Notes: generated by a model not told the origin, from the letters alone. A stretch of DNA of 64,000 nt from an uncultured Atopobium sp. (GCA_938045565.1 CALIAZ010000003.1:1-64000), one strand, 5' to 3'; positions 18,075 to 27,023 are shown, counted from the first letter of the stretch. A program made the numbers and translations.

Positions 18075-18644
18075 TTACTCTTCCGAATCCGGCTCAATCA
18101 CAAGATTTTTAAGAGCCGCAAACGGGTTTGAAGCAAGCTTTTCTTCTTCTCGCTTCTGCTCAATCTGAGTTGCGTGACCGCAATCTTCTTCGTTCAGATT
18201 GCAACCGCATACTGGGCAAAGTCCCTTGCAGTCGGACTTACACAGTACAACATAAGGCGTCTCCATAACAAGCGAAGGTAAAAGAGCCTCTGCAAGATCG
18301 ATGGTTTTATCGGCATTTACTAAAACGTAATCTGCCTCATCTTCATCGTCTGCAGCAATCACAGGCTCTTCAAAGAGATAATACTCATCTACCTCTGCGT
18401 TTAAAGAGAGGTGTGCGTCTTCAAGACAACGGTCACACGTACCAACTGCGTCAGCACGAAGCATTCCGGTAACCAAAATGCCCTCACCCGCGTTGGTAAG
18501 CACTAAATCAAAATCAATTCCCATAGGAAGAGAAAATTCATGCTCCCCTAGCTCATACGAGTCTTCATTAAGATGACCCGCATAAGAAACGGTATCGCCT
18601 GCATTTGCAAGACGATCATCTAGTGCATAAAGAACTGGTTGCAT
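18075..18644 (-). CDS. DUF177 / YceD family protein
   Basis: This is the YceD-like protein linked in several bacteria with 23S rRNA accumulation; its exact activity is unsettled (189 aa). The family core lies at about 60-165 and includes TCDRCLEDAHLSL and the Cys cluster LCKSDCKGLCPVCGCNLN, followed by EDCGH. Together these look able to bind a metal. The acidic loop EEPVIAADDEDEAD separates the halves. It is encoded immediately before rpmF, the standard genomic partner of this family. A 147-base gap with its own promoter separates the two here, so they may be only partly co-expressed. Confidence 0.87.
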   Translation of the reverse strand: MQPVLYALDDRLANAGDTVSYAGHLNEDSYELGEHEFSLPMGIDFDLVLTNAGEGILVTGMLRADAVGTCDRCLEDAHLSLNAEVDEYYLFEEPVIAADDEDEADYVLVNADKTIDLAEALLPSLVMETPYVVLCKSDCKGLCPVCGCNLNEEDCGHATQIEQKREEEKLASNPFAALKNLVIEPDSEE

Positions 18645-18649
18645 TGGAA

Positions 18650-19147
18650 CTACCAGGCAACGTTATTGCTGGTGTTACGAGGACCAGAGTTCTCATCAAG
18701 TGTCTGACGAACGCGAGAGACTGAATTTGTCAGGCTCTTGAGGTTCTCCTCAAGGTGAGCAAGAACGGTATCTGCGTACTCCTCAGCATTGTAGCGAGTA
18801 TCACGCTCGTACTGCTCTGCCTGATCACGAATAGCGTCTGCCTGCTGCTGAGCAAGGCGGACAACCTCCTGGTCACCAGCAAGAATCATAGCCTGCTGCT
18901 GTGCGTCAGCAATGATGGACTCTGCCTGAGCACGTGCGCGCTCAAGGGTCTCATCCTCTTCCTTGATGATGCGACGAGCGGTTGCAAACTCTTCTGGGAA
19001 AACACGACGAATCTCGTCAAGCAGCTCGTAGAAGTCCTGGGCATCAATAATCTTCTTGTTACCGCCATCCATAAAAGGTGACTTAGCCTCAGTTACTATC
19101 TGCTCAATCTCAGATACAAGGCTCTCAATTTCCTCGCCTGGCTGCAT
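18650..19147 (-). CDS. Coiled-coil protein, DivIVA/ATP synthase b-subunit-like helix
   Basis: I do not recognise a named family, but the 165 aa protein is almost wholly helical. A short N-terminal helix (1-20) and a FYELLDEIRRVFPEE segment are followed by a long charged coiled coil (about 60-140) rich in Glu, Gln and Arg. It resembles the helical stalks of DivIVA-type or F0 b-type proteins. There is no membrane segment. It lies five bases upstream of the DUF177 gene and downstream of coaD, with AAAGGAG before the ATG. A scaffold role at the membrane or the division site is a guess from shape only. Confidence 0.8.
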   Translation of the reverse strand: MQPGEEIESLVSEIEQIVTEAKSPFMDGGNKKIIDAQDFYELLDEIRRVFPEEFATARRIIKEEDETLERARAQAESIIADAQQQAMILAGDQEVVRLAQQQADAIRDQAEQYERDTRYNAEEYADTVLAHLEENLKSLTNSVSRVRQTLDENSGPRNTSNNVAW

Positions 19148-19273
19148 CCAGGGCTCCTTTCAGTCCAATACATAAGCCGTGTTATATGCGCTTATAGCCC
19201 ACATGAGCACGACGCATAAAACACCTTTTTAAGAATGTTAGCAGAATATACTGAAAATGCAGGGCAAATATAC

Positions 19274-19783
19274 TTAATTACCGCAATTATGCAGAGCTTC
19301 AAGCTTTTTAATGACGTTCTTTGGTACCAAAAATGATACGTCTGCGCCCATGGCTGAGATTTCTCTGACAATTGAAGAAGAAATGTAGCCATACTCTGGA
19401 CTGGACATAACAAAGATGCTCTCCAGATCAGGAGCCATATGTGAGTTAAGATCTGCCTGCTGAAGCTCATACTCAAAGTCTGTCATAGCCCTCAGGCCCT
19501 TGACCACACCGCCCGCTCCGCGAGCGTTGCAGAAATCAACGAGAAGACCTTCCATAGGCTCTACAGAAACGTCCACAAGACCTTCATCTACAAGAGCATC
19601 TTTAAGCATCTGTACGCGCTCTTCAAGAGAAAAGGTAGTTCCTGTGCCGTGCTTGCGCTTGGAAGCTGCAACGGCTACCGTGACACTTTCAAAAAGGCGA
19701 GAAGCTCGTCTAATTACATCAAGGTGTCCGTTTGTAACGGGATCAAAAGTACCTGGTACAACTACGTGAGTGATGCTGTTCAA
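19274..19783 (-). CDS. coaD: Phosphopantetheine adenylyltransferase
   Basis: This enzyme adenylates 4'-phosphopantetheine to dephospho-CoA, the penultimate step of CoA synthesis (169 aa). The nucleotidyltransferase motif TNGH (about 17-20, HxGH class) follows PGTFDPV. Further family blocks are GLRAMTDFEYELQ and the YISSSIVREIS motif. The start codon is TTG at 19781-19783, supported by AGGAG five bases upstream, which may lower its yield. It lies eight bases after rsmD, a very common pair. The CoA product also feeds the phosphopantetheine arm of AcpP, encoded further along the run. Confidence 0.96.
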   Translation of the reverse strand: MNSITHVVVPGTFDPVTNGHLDVIRRASRLFESVTVAVAASKRKHGTGTTFSLEERVQMLKDALVDEGLVDVSVEPMEGLLVDFCNARGAGGVVKGLRAMTDFEYELQQADLNSHMAPDLESIFVMSSPEYGYISSSIVREISAMGADVSFLVPKNVIKKLEALHNCGN

Positions 19784-19791
19784 CGTATCTC

Positions 19792-20370
19792 CTATCCCTC
19801 ACAACGAACAAGTAAATCAACTTGAGCAATACCATAGCGCTTACTCTTAGAAAGCTCAAAGTTGTCAAGAGAAACTGAATCAGATTTGTGGCTATGTTCG
19901 TACACTACCACAGCATCTTCTGTCAGACTTCCCTGCTGGATTAAATCTCTAAGCAGCTTGGATACTACTTCAGCCTCAACGGCATAAGGCGGGTCCAAAA
20001 ATACCACGTCAAAAGGAGCTCCAAATAGTTGGGATGACTCAGCAAGACGCACAGTATCACCACAGATAACACTCATCTCAGAGGTGGCTACACCAAGTGA
20101 CTTAGCCGTACGCTTAATGCGATCACACGTCTTTCTATCTTTATCAACAAAAGTAGCGTATAGCGCTCCTCTAGAAAGCAGCTCAAAGCCCATGGCACCC
20201 GAGCCTGCAAAAGCGTCAAACACTCTAGACTCACTGAGGTCAAGACCGCGAGAAGCCAAGATAGAGCTTGCAATGGCCTCGCGCGTACGATCAGTGGTTG
20301 GTCGCGTAGTCCCCTTGCCGTCAGGGGCCTCAATTGCACGACCTTTCCATTTTCCGCCAACGATCCTCAT
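19792..20370 (-). CDS. rsmD: 16S rRNA (guanine-966 N2)-methyltransferase RsmD
   Basis: This SAM-dependent enzyme methylates G966 of 16S rRNA (192 aa). Visible signatures: MRIVGGKWKGR at the start, RPTTDRTREAI, the SAM-binding DAFAGSGAMGFELLSRGA, and the catalytic DPPY tetrad in FLDPPYAVEAE. The ribosome site is poor: the bases before the ATG are GGCGAGAAACCC, one of the recurrent octamers found through the window. It sits between recG and coaD. Confidence 0.94.
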   Translation of the reverse strand: MRIVGGKWKGRAIEAPDGKGTTRPTTDRTREAIASSILASRGLDLSESRVFDAFAGSGAMGFELLSRGALYATFVDKDRKTCDRIKRTAKSLGVATSEMSVICGDTVRLAESSQLFGAPFDVVFLDPPYAVEAEVVSKLLRDLIQQGSLTEDAVVVYEHSHKSDSVSLDNFELSKSKRYGIAQVDLLVRCEG

Positions 20371-20420
20371 GGGTTTCTCGCCACCAAACCTATCTTGTAC
20401 TGTAGTTTACCTGCAGGTTA

Positions 20421-22628
20421 TTACTTATAGCCAAGCTCTTCAAAGTAGATGCCAAAGCGATCTTTTGCCTCAATTCCCAAGGTAGCATAGGCATCGCTCG
20501 TAAGATTTGGGTCTTGAGCAGTAATTGCCAGAGCGTCCATGTGGGCTGCCTCAATAAGATCTGCGTCTGCATAGAGGTCAGAAATCTTGAGCGTAGTGCC
20601 GCCTGACTGACGGTATCCCAAGGTCTCGCCCTCGTGCCTAAGTTCCAGGTCAAGCTCAGCCAAGCGCGCACCGTCAGAGGTTTGCTCAAGGGCGGCCAAG
20701 CGCTTTCTTGCGGTAGAGCCTCGCTTGGCGTTACTGGAAAGATAGACAGTTCCTGGGAAGTCTCCTCGACCAACACGGCCTCTGAGCTGGTGCAGCGTTG
20801 CCAAACCAAAACGGTCAGCATTAAAGACGACCATGACCGTAGCGTTAGGAACGTCAACACCAACCTCAATGACGGTTGTGGAGACCAGAATCTGCGTCTT
20901 ATTTGCACGGAACTTTTCCATTACCTGATCTTTTTGTGTCTCAGGCAATCTACCCGTCAAAAGATTGCAGGTAAAGTCTTTGAAGACGGTCTTTGAGAGC
21001 TCCTCATATACACGAGTGGCGCTGTAGAGCTTGCCGTTTGTACGAGCGGCCTCAGGAACATCTTCAAGCTCTTCTTCAGAATCACTTGGGTCAATCAACG
21101 GACAAACCAAATACGCTTGATGTCCAGCCTGAACAGCTTCGGAAATGGCGGCGTATGCCTGGTCAAGATTTTCTGGCACACACAGCTTGGTAGTAACGCC
21201 TGCTCCCGCCTTTGGCCTCTTGGTAATACGAGACGTATCAACATCTCCATATAAAGAGAGCGCCAACGTGCGTGGGATAGGCGTTGCGCTCATGGCAAGA
21301 AGATCTACGCCCTGTCCCTTTTTGCGCAACGCTGTTCTTTGATCAACGCCAAAACGATGCTGCTCGTCAACAACAGCAAGTGTGATCTGCTTAAATACTA
21401 CACGGTCAGAAAGAAGCGCAGTGGTGCCAAAGACAACGGACAAGGAGCCGTCAGCTAGGCAAAGTTCAATCTGCTGCCTCTCCTCTTCTGAGGTAGAGCC
21501 AGTAATAAGCGCCCAGGTAATTCCAGCGAGCGAAAGCAAAGGGCCAATCTTTTGAGCGTACTGCTGAGCAAGAACCGAGGTAGGAGCCATCACGGCAGCC
21601 TGAGTTGAAGAATCTGCTGCTGCAGCCAAAGCGACTGCGGCAACGGCCGTTTTACCAGTACCAACGTCGCCCAAAAGCAAACGATTCATAATGCATGGTG
21701 AAGCCATGTCAGAAAGAATCTCTTGAGCAGCGTGGTTCTGCTCGTCAGTTAGAGCAAAAGGCAAAGCCTCAATCAAAGCCTTAACTTTAGGCCCGTCAAT
21801 GATGTGCTCAAAAGGCTTATGACCTGCAAGTTCAAGGTTTCTCCTGGCCAGAAGGGCAAGCTGTAAGCTAAGAAGCTCATCAAAAGCAAGACGACGACGC
21901 GCCTGCTCAGCTGCGTCCAGGCTTGTTGGAAAATGGACCTCACGAAGTGCCGATGAGAGTGACATAAGGCGGTGCTTGGAGACAAGCTCTGAGGGCAGAC
22001 AATCACACACGCTTCCCGTGTCCGCCAGAGCCGCTGACATAATGCGACGCATCCATGCAGCGCTCACACCCTCTGTAGCTGGGTGAACAGGAAGAATTGC
22101 TGCCTTTGAAGGAGCCTCTTTGGAACGAGCCTCTTTAGAGCGAGCTTCGTCGCTTGAATCAGATTTTGCCGTGCTCAGGACTTCGTAGAACGGTGACTTC
22201 ATCTGACGGTAACCGTAGGCAAAAAGCACTTTGCCACTCAGAGCCACCTCGTCATCAACGTGAATTTGCTCAGCTATCCAAGGCTGCCTAAAGAACGAGG
22301 CCGTGAGCACGCCTGTATCATCTACAACCTCAATCTCTACAATGACCATCTTGGGGCGTGGACGTTTTGTCTTTACCGAAGCAACGCGGCCAGTAATAGT
22401 AGCGTCCTCGCCTATCTGCGCAAAAGCAATCTGCACGCGATGGGAAAAATCGAGGTAGCGATGAGGCACGTTGAGCAAAAGGTCTCGAACACGCAGAATG
22501 CCGAGACGCTCAAGCGCCTCGGCACGATTTGCATTGACATACCTTAACCTGGTCACGCTATCAACAAGCGAGCAGGTATGAGCCACTCGTTCTGATGCGG
22601 GAGCGATGCTTACCTTGGAATCAGACAT
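20421..22628 (-). CDS. recG: ATP-dependent DNA helicase RecG
   Basis: This branch-migration helicase rescues stalled forks and processes Holliday junctions (735 aa). The N-terminal wedge/OB domain (about 20-175) is followed by helicase domains with Walker A GDVGTGKTAV, the DEQH box (VVDEQHRFGVDQR), the SATPIPRTLAL motif III, and motif VI QLRGRVGRG. A short Lys/Ser/Glu-rich insert with the repeated words ARSKE (about 170-185) lies in the wedge linker and appears lineage-specific. It starts three bases after the DAK2-gene stop. Confidence 0.96.
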   Translation of the reverse strand: MSDSKVSIAPASERVAHTCSLVDSVTRLRYVNANRAEALERLGILRVRDLLLNVPHRYLDFSHRVQIAFAQIGEDATITGRVASVKTKRPRPKMVIVEIEVVDDTGVLTASFFRQPWIAEQIHVDDEVALSGKVLFAYGYRQMKSPFYEVLSTAKSDSSDEARSKEARSKEAPSKAAILPVHPATEGVSAAWMRRIMSAALADTGSVCDCLPSELVSKHRLMSLSSALREVHFPTSLDAAEQARRRLAFDELLSLQLALLARRNLELAGHKPFEHIIDGPKVKALIEALPFALTDEQNHAAQEILSDMASPCIMNRLLLGDVGTGKTAVAAVALAAAADSSTQAAVMAPTSVLAQQYAQKIGPLLSLAGITWALITGSTSEEERQQIELCLADGSLSVVFGTTALLSDRVVFKQITLAVVDEQHRFGVDQRTALRKKGQGVDLLAMSATPIPRTLALSLYGDVDTSRITKRPKAGAGVTTKLCVPENLDQAYAAISEAVQAGHQAYLVCPLIDPSDSEEELEDVPEAARTNGKLYSATRVYEELSKTVFKDFTCNLLTGRLPETQKDQVMEKFRANKTQILVSTTVIEVGVDVPNATVMVVFNADRFGLATLHQLRGRVGRGDFPGTVYLSSNAKRGSTARKRLAALEQTSDGARLAELDLELRHEGETLGYRQSGGTTLKISDLYADADLIEAAHMDALAITAQDPNLTSDAYATLGIEAKDRFGIYFEELGYK

Positions 22629-22631
22629 TTC

Positions 22632-24296
22632 CTACTCAATAGAGAAGATGACTGGATAGAGTGGCTGCTCGCCGCGCTGAGCGTCAACCTCAAGGTCTGG
22701 ATAGGCGTCCTCAACTCTGCTGGCGAGAAGATCGAGTTGCTCGTCAGAGAAGTCCTCACCTGCAAGAATGGTGAGGTTGTCACCCTCTTCCTCCTCTTGC
22801 ATCTTAGCAATAAGGTCAAGCGTGACCTTCATGACATCAGAGCCGACAACATCAATGGAGCCGCCCTGAATACCCATAACATCGCCATCGTGGATAGGAG
22901 TACCGTCAGCTGCGGAAGAATCGCGGACTGCGGTAGTTACCTCACCATAACGAACGCCAGAGATAGCGTCAGTCATCTCTTCTACCAGCTCTTCAAATGG
23001 AACGCCATCTGCAACAATAAACATTGCAGCAAATGCCTGAAGAACAGACTTAGTTGGAATAACAGCAACCTTAACATCCTCACATGCGCTTGCAGCAGCC
23101 TCTGCTGCCATACGAATGTTGGAGTTGTTTGGCATAACAATAACCTGGTCTGCATTGGCCTCTTCAATTGCAGCAAGAATGTCTGCAGTTGAAGGGTTCA
23201 TGGTCTGGCCACCAGAAACAACAACGTCAACACCAAGAGACTTCAAGATTGATTCAGCGCCAGAACCAGCAGTTACTGCAACAAAGCCAAGCTCTTTTCT
23301 AGGTGCAGCTGCAGCCTTCTTATCTTCAGCGATCTTCTCGGTACGCTCCTTAGCCTCAAGGTCCATGTTGTGAATGAAGACCTCAAAAATCTGGCCGTAC
23401 TGAAGCATGTACTCAAGAACCTTGTTAGGAGTATTTGAGTGAACGTGAATCTTATAATCTGGGTTTGCGCCAACAAGAAGCTCGCAATCACCCATAGTTG
23501 CCAGGAAGTTCAGAGCTGCTTCCTCGTCAAAGTCTGGGCTATCTGCCTTGAAGAGGAACTCGTTGCAGTAACGGTACTCAGAACCCTCCCAGTCATCGTT
23601 GAGCTCAATCTCAACCTTTGCGCTGGTAGCAGCCTTAGCGTCAGAAACAGAAACGGTAGTCTGGAAGTCAGTTGTTTCAGTCTTACCGGTAACAGCATTC
23701 ACAAAGCCCTCAAGGAAGGTTGCAAAACCAAATGCACCGGAGTCGACAACACCGTTCTCTTTGAGGACAGGAAGAAGCTCAGGAGTGCGGGCAACAGACT
23801 CATATGCCTCAACAACCAGAGCGTCCAAAACCTCAACTGGGGTGAGCTGAGACTTCTCAAGGGAGTCTGCCTTAGCTGAGACGTCCTTCAAAACGGTAAG
23901 AATAGTGCCCTCAACTGGCTTTCTAACAGCCTTAAAAGCAACTTCTTTACCGCGACGGAATGCGTGCGCAATATTCTTTGGAGTTACAGCCTCAGGGTCT
24001 TTAACGTCACACAGACCCTCAGCAATACCGCGAAGAATCTGAGACGTAATAACACCAGAGTTACCACGAGCGCCCATCAGAGAACCGTGAGTAATTGCCT
24101 TTGCAATATCCTGCATGCTTGCATCTTGAGGAAGATCTTGAACCTCACGAACAACGGTGCCCAGGGTAAGAGACATGTTTGTGCCGGTGTCTCCATCTGG
24201 TACAGGAAAAACGTTGAGCTTGTTGATCTCTTCTGCTTTATCTGCAACAGCAAGAGCTGCTACAGGGAAGCATGTACGAATGACATTTGAAATCAC
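22632..24296 (-). CDS. DAK2 domain protein, FakA/YloV-like fatty acid kinase subunit
   Basis: This is a YloV-type protein (554 aa). In Firmicutes the homologue FakA is the ATP-binding subunit that phosphorylates exogenous fatty acids held by FakB. The N-terminal DhaL/DAK2 domain has the nucleotide and metal block NVFPVPDGDTGTNMSLTL and GARGNSGVITSQILRG. A middle domain (about 200-330) carries the YRYCNEFLF and HVHSNTPNKVLEYML blocks, and a C-terminal DegV-like half ends near 554. The start is GTG 24294-24296 with GAGG upstream, and the N-terminus is shorter than in most homologues. No FakB partner is in the window. It follows asp23, the usual arrangement. Confidence 0.88.
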   Translation of the reverse strand: MISNVIRTCFPVAALAVADKAEEINKLNVFPVPDGDTGTNMSLTLGTVVREVQDLPQDASMQDIAKAITHGSLMGARGNSGVITSQILRGIAEGLCDVKDPEAVTPKNIAHAFRRGKEVAFKAVRKPVEGTILTVLKDVSAKADSLEKSQLTPVEVLDALVVEAYESVARTPELLPVLKENGVVDSGAFGFATFLEGFVNAVTGKTETTDFQTTVSVSDAKAATSAKVEIELNDDWEGSEYRYCNEFLFKADSPDFDEEAALNFLATMGDCELLVGANPDYKIHVHSNTPNKVLEYMLQYGQIFEVFIHNMDLEAKERTEKIAEDKKAAAAPRKELGFVAVTAGSGAESILKSLGVDVVVSGGQTMNPSTADILAAIEEANADQVIVMPNNSNIRMAAEAAASACEDVKVAVIPTKSVLQAFAAMFIVADGVPFEELVEEMTDAISGVRYGEVTTAVRDSSAADGTPIHDGDVMGIQGGSIDVVGSDVMKVTLDLIAKMQEEEEGDNLTILAGEDFSDEQLDLLASRVEDAYPDLEVDAQRGEQPLYPVIFSIE

Positions 24297-24333
24297 GTTA
24301 GACCTCAGTTCCTACTCATTTGAAGCAAAAAGC

Positions 24334-24681
24334 TTAGCGAGAATTACGCATGGCCTCGATATGTACAGTTACATCAACACATGAAAGCTCTGCAATTTGC
24401 TTAAGCAAAAACTTTACTGAGCTCTCAAGATTGTCGACAACAGACGCCATGTTAACGCCCTGCTCAACAACAATGTGAAGGTCAACCTGAACTCCCTTAG
24501 GAGTTGGGGTCACATCAATACCCTTACGAAGTCGGTAGGTTGGAAGAAGACGAGCAACACCTGCTGCCTCATCAATCTCTGCCATGCCAACAACGCCATA
24601 ACATTCCATAGCTGCATAGCCTGCAAGGTCAGCAAGGCAATCATTAGAAACTCTTAGTGTTCCAGGAACAGCGGTAGTCAT
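24334..24681 (-). CDS. Asp23/Gls24 family envelope stress protein
   Basis: This small YloU/Asp23 protein (115 aa) belongs to a family that coats the inner face of the membrane or accompanies fatty-acid kinase genes. The core shows the family pattern: a conserved helix with ADLAGYAAMECYGVVGM, a basic loop, then beta strands GIDVTPTPKGVQVDLHIVVEQGVN and a helix that ends VDVTVHIEAM. I use ATG 24679-24681 with GGAG eight bases upstream rather than the 12-codon longer frame. It is the first gene of the run that continues with the DAK2 gene and recG. Confidence 0.9.
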   Translation of the reverse strand: MTTAVPGTLRVSNDCLADLAGYAAMECYGVVGMAEIDEAAGVARLLPTYRLRKGIDVTPTPKGVQVDLHIVVEQGVNMASVVDNLESSVKFLLKQIAELSCVDVTVHIEAMRNSR

Positions 24682-24888
24682 TACATAACTCCTCTCGCAA
24701 GAACCAAGGTTAGTCATTGTTATTTAGTATACCGCAGAGCACATTTATTATTAAAGCGGCTTATATATACAAGTTGATAACCTTGCAATTGACAAATCTT
24801 TTTCTTGTTATTTAATCTTGGTGTAATAAATGAAACACATTCAAAAGCTGTCAAAAAGCTATCTAATTGTGAATGTTATATTCATGCT

Positions 24889-24916
24889 TTGACAACACAA
24901 TATATTGTGCTATATT
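24889..24916 (+). promoter_or_regulatory. Strong promoter of rpmB with palindrome in the spacer
   Basis: TTGACA (24889-24894), a 16-base spacer, and TATATT (24911-24916) give a near-consensus housekeeping promoter. The spacer contains the perfect 14 bp palindrome CACAATATATTGTG (24896-24909), where a bound repressor would block RNA polymerase. Confidence 0.85.
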
Positions 24917-24975
24917 TATTCGGCTATTTGGAAATTTTAGGCGCAGAGGGCGCCTATCCTATGGAGGTCTTACTC

Positions 24976-25164
24976 ATGTCGAAGGTCTGTGATTTCTGCG
25001 GTAAGCACGCCGTTGCCGGTCGCTCCATCTCCCACTCTCACCGTACTGTGGCCCGCACCTTTAAGCCAAACATCCAGCGTGTTACTGTCGTTGTCGATGG
25101 CCAGCGCAAGAAGATGAATGTTTGCTCCCGTTGCCTCAAGTCCGGCAAGATTGCTCGCAACTAA
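24976..25164 (+). CDS. rpmB: 50S ribosomal protein L28
   Basis: A 62 aa ribosomal protein beginning MSKVCDFCGKHAVAGRS and ending CSRCLKSGKIARN. It has two CxxC pairs, so it is the zinc-binding form. The ATG at 24976 has GGAGGT seven bases upstream; the open frame extends much further upstream but has no gene-like content. Upstream lies a near-consensus promoter, and downstream a terminator closes a single-gene unit. Confidence 0.96.
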   Translation: MSKVCDFCGKHAVAGRSISHSHRTVARTFKPNIQRVTVVVDGQRKKMNVCSRCLKSGKIARN

Positions 25165-25191
25165 GCAACTCAAGCTCGTCTTACCTCAAAT

Positions 25192-25221
25192 TTAAAAAGG
25201 TCGCTACGGCGGCCTTTTTTC
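25192..25221 (+). terminator. Terminator of rpmB
   Basis: AAAAAGGTCGC and GCGGCCTTTTT pair around TACG (one G-U), followed by T residues. It lies about 30 bases after the rpmB stop. Confidence 0.9.
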
Positions 25222-25273
25222 TTATCTTGATTAACTGACGCAAGCGTCAAGCGTTGCTTTTTCAGACTTTATT

Positions 25274-25325
25274 AGAGGATTTGCTGGGGCTTTGTTATGG
25301 AAACGCGGCCCCAACACAATCCTCT
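25274..25325 (-). repeat. Long imperfect inverted repeat 3' of the HAD-ThiN gene
   Basis: AGAGGATT (25274-25281) pairs with AATCCTCT (25318-25325), and an inner GGGGC/GCCCC stem follows after a small internal loop. The hairpin starts seven bases after the stop codon of the phosphatase-kinase gene. Neither side has a good U-tract, so 3'-end protection is as likely as termination. A separate 14 bp palindrome-like element TGACGC-AA-GCGTCA lies at 25236-25249. Confidence 0.6.
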
Positions 25326-25332
25326 AAGTATC

Positions 25333-26697
25333 CTAGTTCCAAAGCTGCACCAAGAGGCAGCCCTTATTACACGTCACACAAGCATCGTCGGCTTCAACGA
25401 TATTTGAAATACCGTCATCTCCAAGCAGTGTGAATTTCTCGTGATTAAGATTCCACCTCATACCAGTCTCAGAAACCTCACATTCCTCTGACAGAGCAAC
25501 AAGAGAAATCTTTTTACCCGCATCAGTTGCGCTCAGCTGCCACGAATCAACTTGGCCCGCAGCTAAAAAGCGCATCTCAAAGTCATTCTCAACAACTCGA
25601 ACCGTTGCTTTGCCCGTCTTTGCCCACGTGGCGAGAAGACCGAGTATTACAAGCTGGTGATCCAAATGGCCACCGGACGTTGAGACAACCGTAAGCGAGA
25701 GCTTGCTGTCTCTACGGATTGCCTCGTATTCGGCGGACTTTAGAGCAAGAGCAAGGTCCGTATCATACTTATCCGCATTAAACTTCATGCAGGGCACCTG
25801 CTGCTCTTTGAGCCAAGCCACGGTTTCTGGTGTGGCCGAGTCAAAGTCTCCAAGCGCAAGCTGTGCGATTACTCCAGCGGCAAAGCACGCATCTGCGCCG
25901 TGGTCAACTGCTATCAGGTAGTCAGCGCTTTGGGCGCAGGTAGAAAGCGTCGTTTGCGAGACAGCCTCTGGGGATCCGCCCACAATAAGGACCTCAAGGG
26001 GTTTCTCGCCAGAAGGAGCAGCAGCTAGAGGGCGCTCGTAGTCACGAAGACGCAGAAGCGACATCTCGCCATAGGTGTGGGCAAAGATGTTAGAGTGGTC
26101 TCGCATAAAGACGGGGTCTCGGCCGTCGTGGTCGTTGTAGAGCGCTACTACAGGAAAGCCCGCATTTTGTGCTGTCTGTGCCCCAAACGGAGCGTCCTCA
26201 AAGACCCAGGTAGTTGCTTTATCGGTGCCAAGGCGACGGAGTGCCTCAAGGTACACATCAGGCTTAACCTTGTCTACTCCCCCCACATCTTCTGTAGAAA
26301 CCACCGTTTTAAAGAGATGCCCAATACCTTGAGCTGCCAGAGCTGCACGAACCTCTCGCACGGGAGTTGACGATGCAACAGCCATAGGAATACCTGCGTC
26401 GTAAAGCTCCTGTAAAAACTCCTTTGCACCAGGAATACTTGAGACGTGATGCTGATATTGCTCTGTTACATATGCGCAGAACTCTTCATACAAAGCTTCT
26501 GCGGTGATAGGCAGTCCCAAATGGTCCACACATAATTTGCAGCCATCCATAAGCGAAACAGCCTCAACTTGTTCAAAAAAATCTGAGTCAACGGTCTTGC
26601 CGTATTTAGGAAGAACAGCACCAAACACATTGCGCCAAACACACATTGAATCAACGAGGGTTCCATCGCAATCAAATATTGCACCGGTCACCTGCAT
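25333..26697 (-). CDS. HAD phosphatase-thiamine pyrophosphokinase fusion
   Basis: A two-domain protein (454 aa). Residues 1-215 are a beta-phosphoglucomutase-type HAD hydrolase: nucleophile motif FDCDGT (Asp9, Asp11), a cap with helical insert, the motif AVASSTPVREV, and the acidic motif VFEDAPFGAQTA. Residues about 234-454 are a ThiN-type thiamine pyrophosphokinase: LIVGGSP, GDFDS (near 280), FNADKYDTDLALAL and SGGHLDHQL. The kinase makes thiamine diphosphate from thiamine. The fused phosphatase could remove phosphate from thiamine monophosphate first, which is inference. The ATG has GGAGG upstream. All key residues are present in both halves. I give no symbol because thiN names only one half. 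Confidence 0.9.
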   Translation of the reverse strand: MQVTGAIFDCDGTLVDSMCVWRNVFGAVLPKYGKTVDSDFFEQVEAVSLMDGCKLCVDHLGLPITAEALYEEFCAYVTEQYQHHVSSIPGAKEFLQELYDAGIPMAVASSTPVREVRAALAAQGIGHLFKTVVSTEDVGGVDKVKPDVYLEALRRLGTDKATTWVFEDAPFGAQTAQNAGFPVVALYNDHDGRDPVFMRDHSNIFAHTYGEMSLLRLRDYERPLAAAPSGEKPLEVLIVGGSPEAVSQTTLSTCAQSADYLIAVDHGADACFAAGVIAQLALGDFDSATPETVAWLKEQQVPCMKFNADKYDTDLALALKSAEYEAIRRDSKLSLTVVSTSGGHLDHQLVILGLLATWAKTGKATVRVVENDFEMRFLAAGQVDSWQLSATDAGKKISLVALSEECEVSETGMRWNLNHEKFTLLGDDGISNIVEADDACVTCNKGCLLVQLWN

Positions 26698-26796
26698 AAT
26701 GCCTCCATAAACAAACTTATTAGTTGCAATCGTGAAATATCTACTCTAAGTAGGGTAAAGTATCTCACGTTTAGAAACGGTTTTCATGGAGGAAGC

Positions 26797-26982
26797 ATGG
26801 CACGTTATAGCTATCATTGCACACACTGCGACAATACCTTTGAAATTGAACGCCCAATGAACCTGAAGATTGAAGCTCCTCAGTGCCCAAAATGCGGTCA
26901 TGAGACTGAGCGCGTGTACAACACCTCAACCATTGTCTTTAAGGGCAGCGGTTTTTACAACACTGATAGCAAAGGCAAGTAA
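26797..26982 (+). CDS. FmdB-family zinc ribbon protein
   Basis: A 61 aa protein with the FmdB/CxxC_CxxC_SSSS pattern. It starts MARYSYHCTHCDNTFE, then CPKCGHETERVY, then the short tail FKGSGFYNTDSKGK typical of the family. The two CxxC pairs should bind one zinc. Family members are described as putative regulators, but the function is not established. GGAGGA lies seven bases before the ATG. It is a single-gene unit, divergent from the thiamine gene and followed by a hairpin. Confidence 0.9.
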   Translation: MARYSYHCTHCDNTFEIERPMNLKIEAPQCPKCGHETERVYNTSTIVFKGSGFYNTDSKGK

Positions 26983-27023
26983 TTCCGCGTTCGCCTGAAG
27001 GTGCTCCCCAAACGTCACTTATG

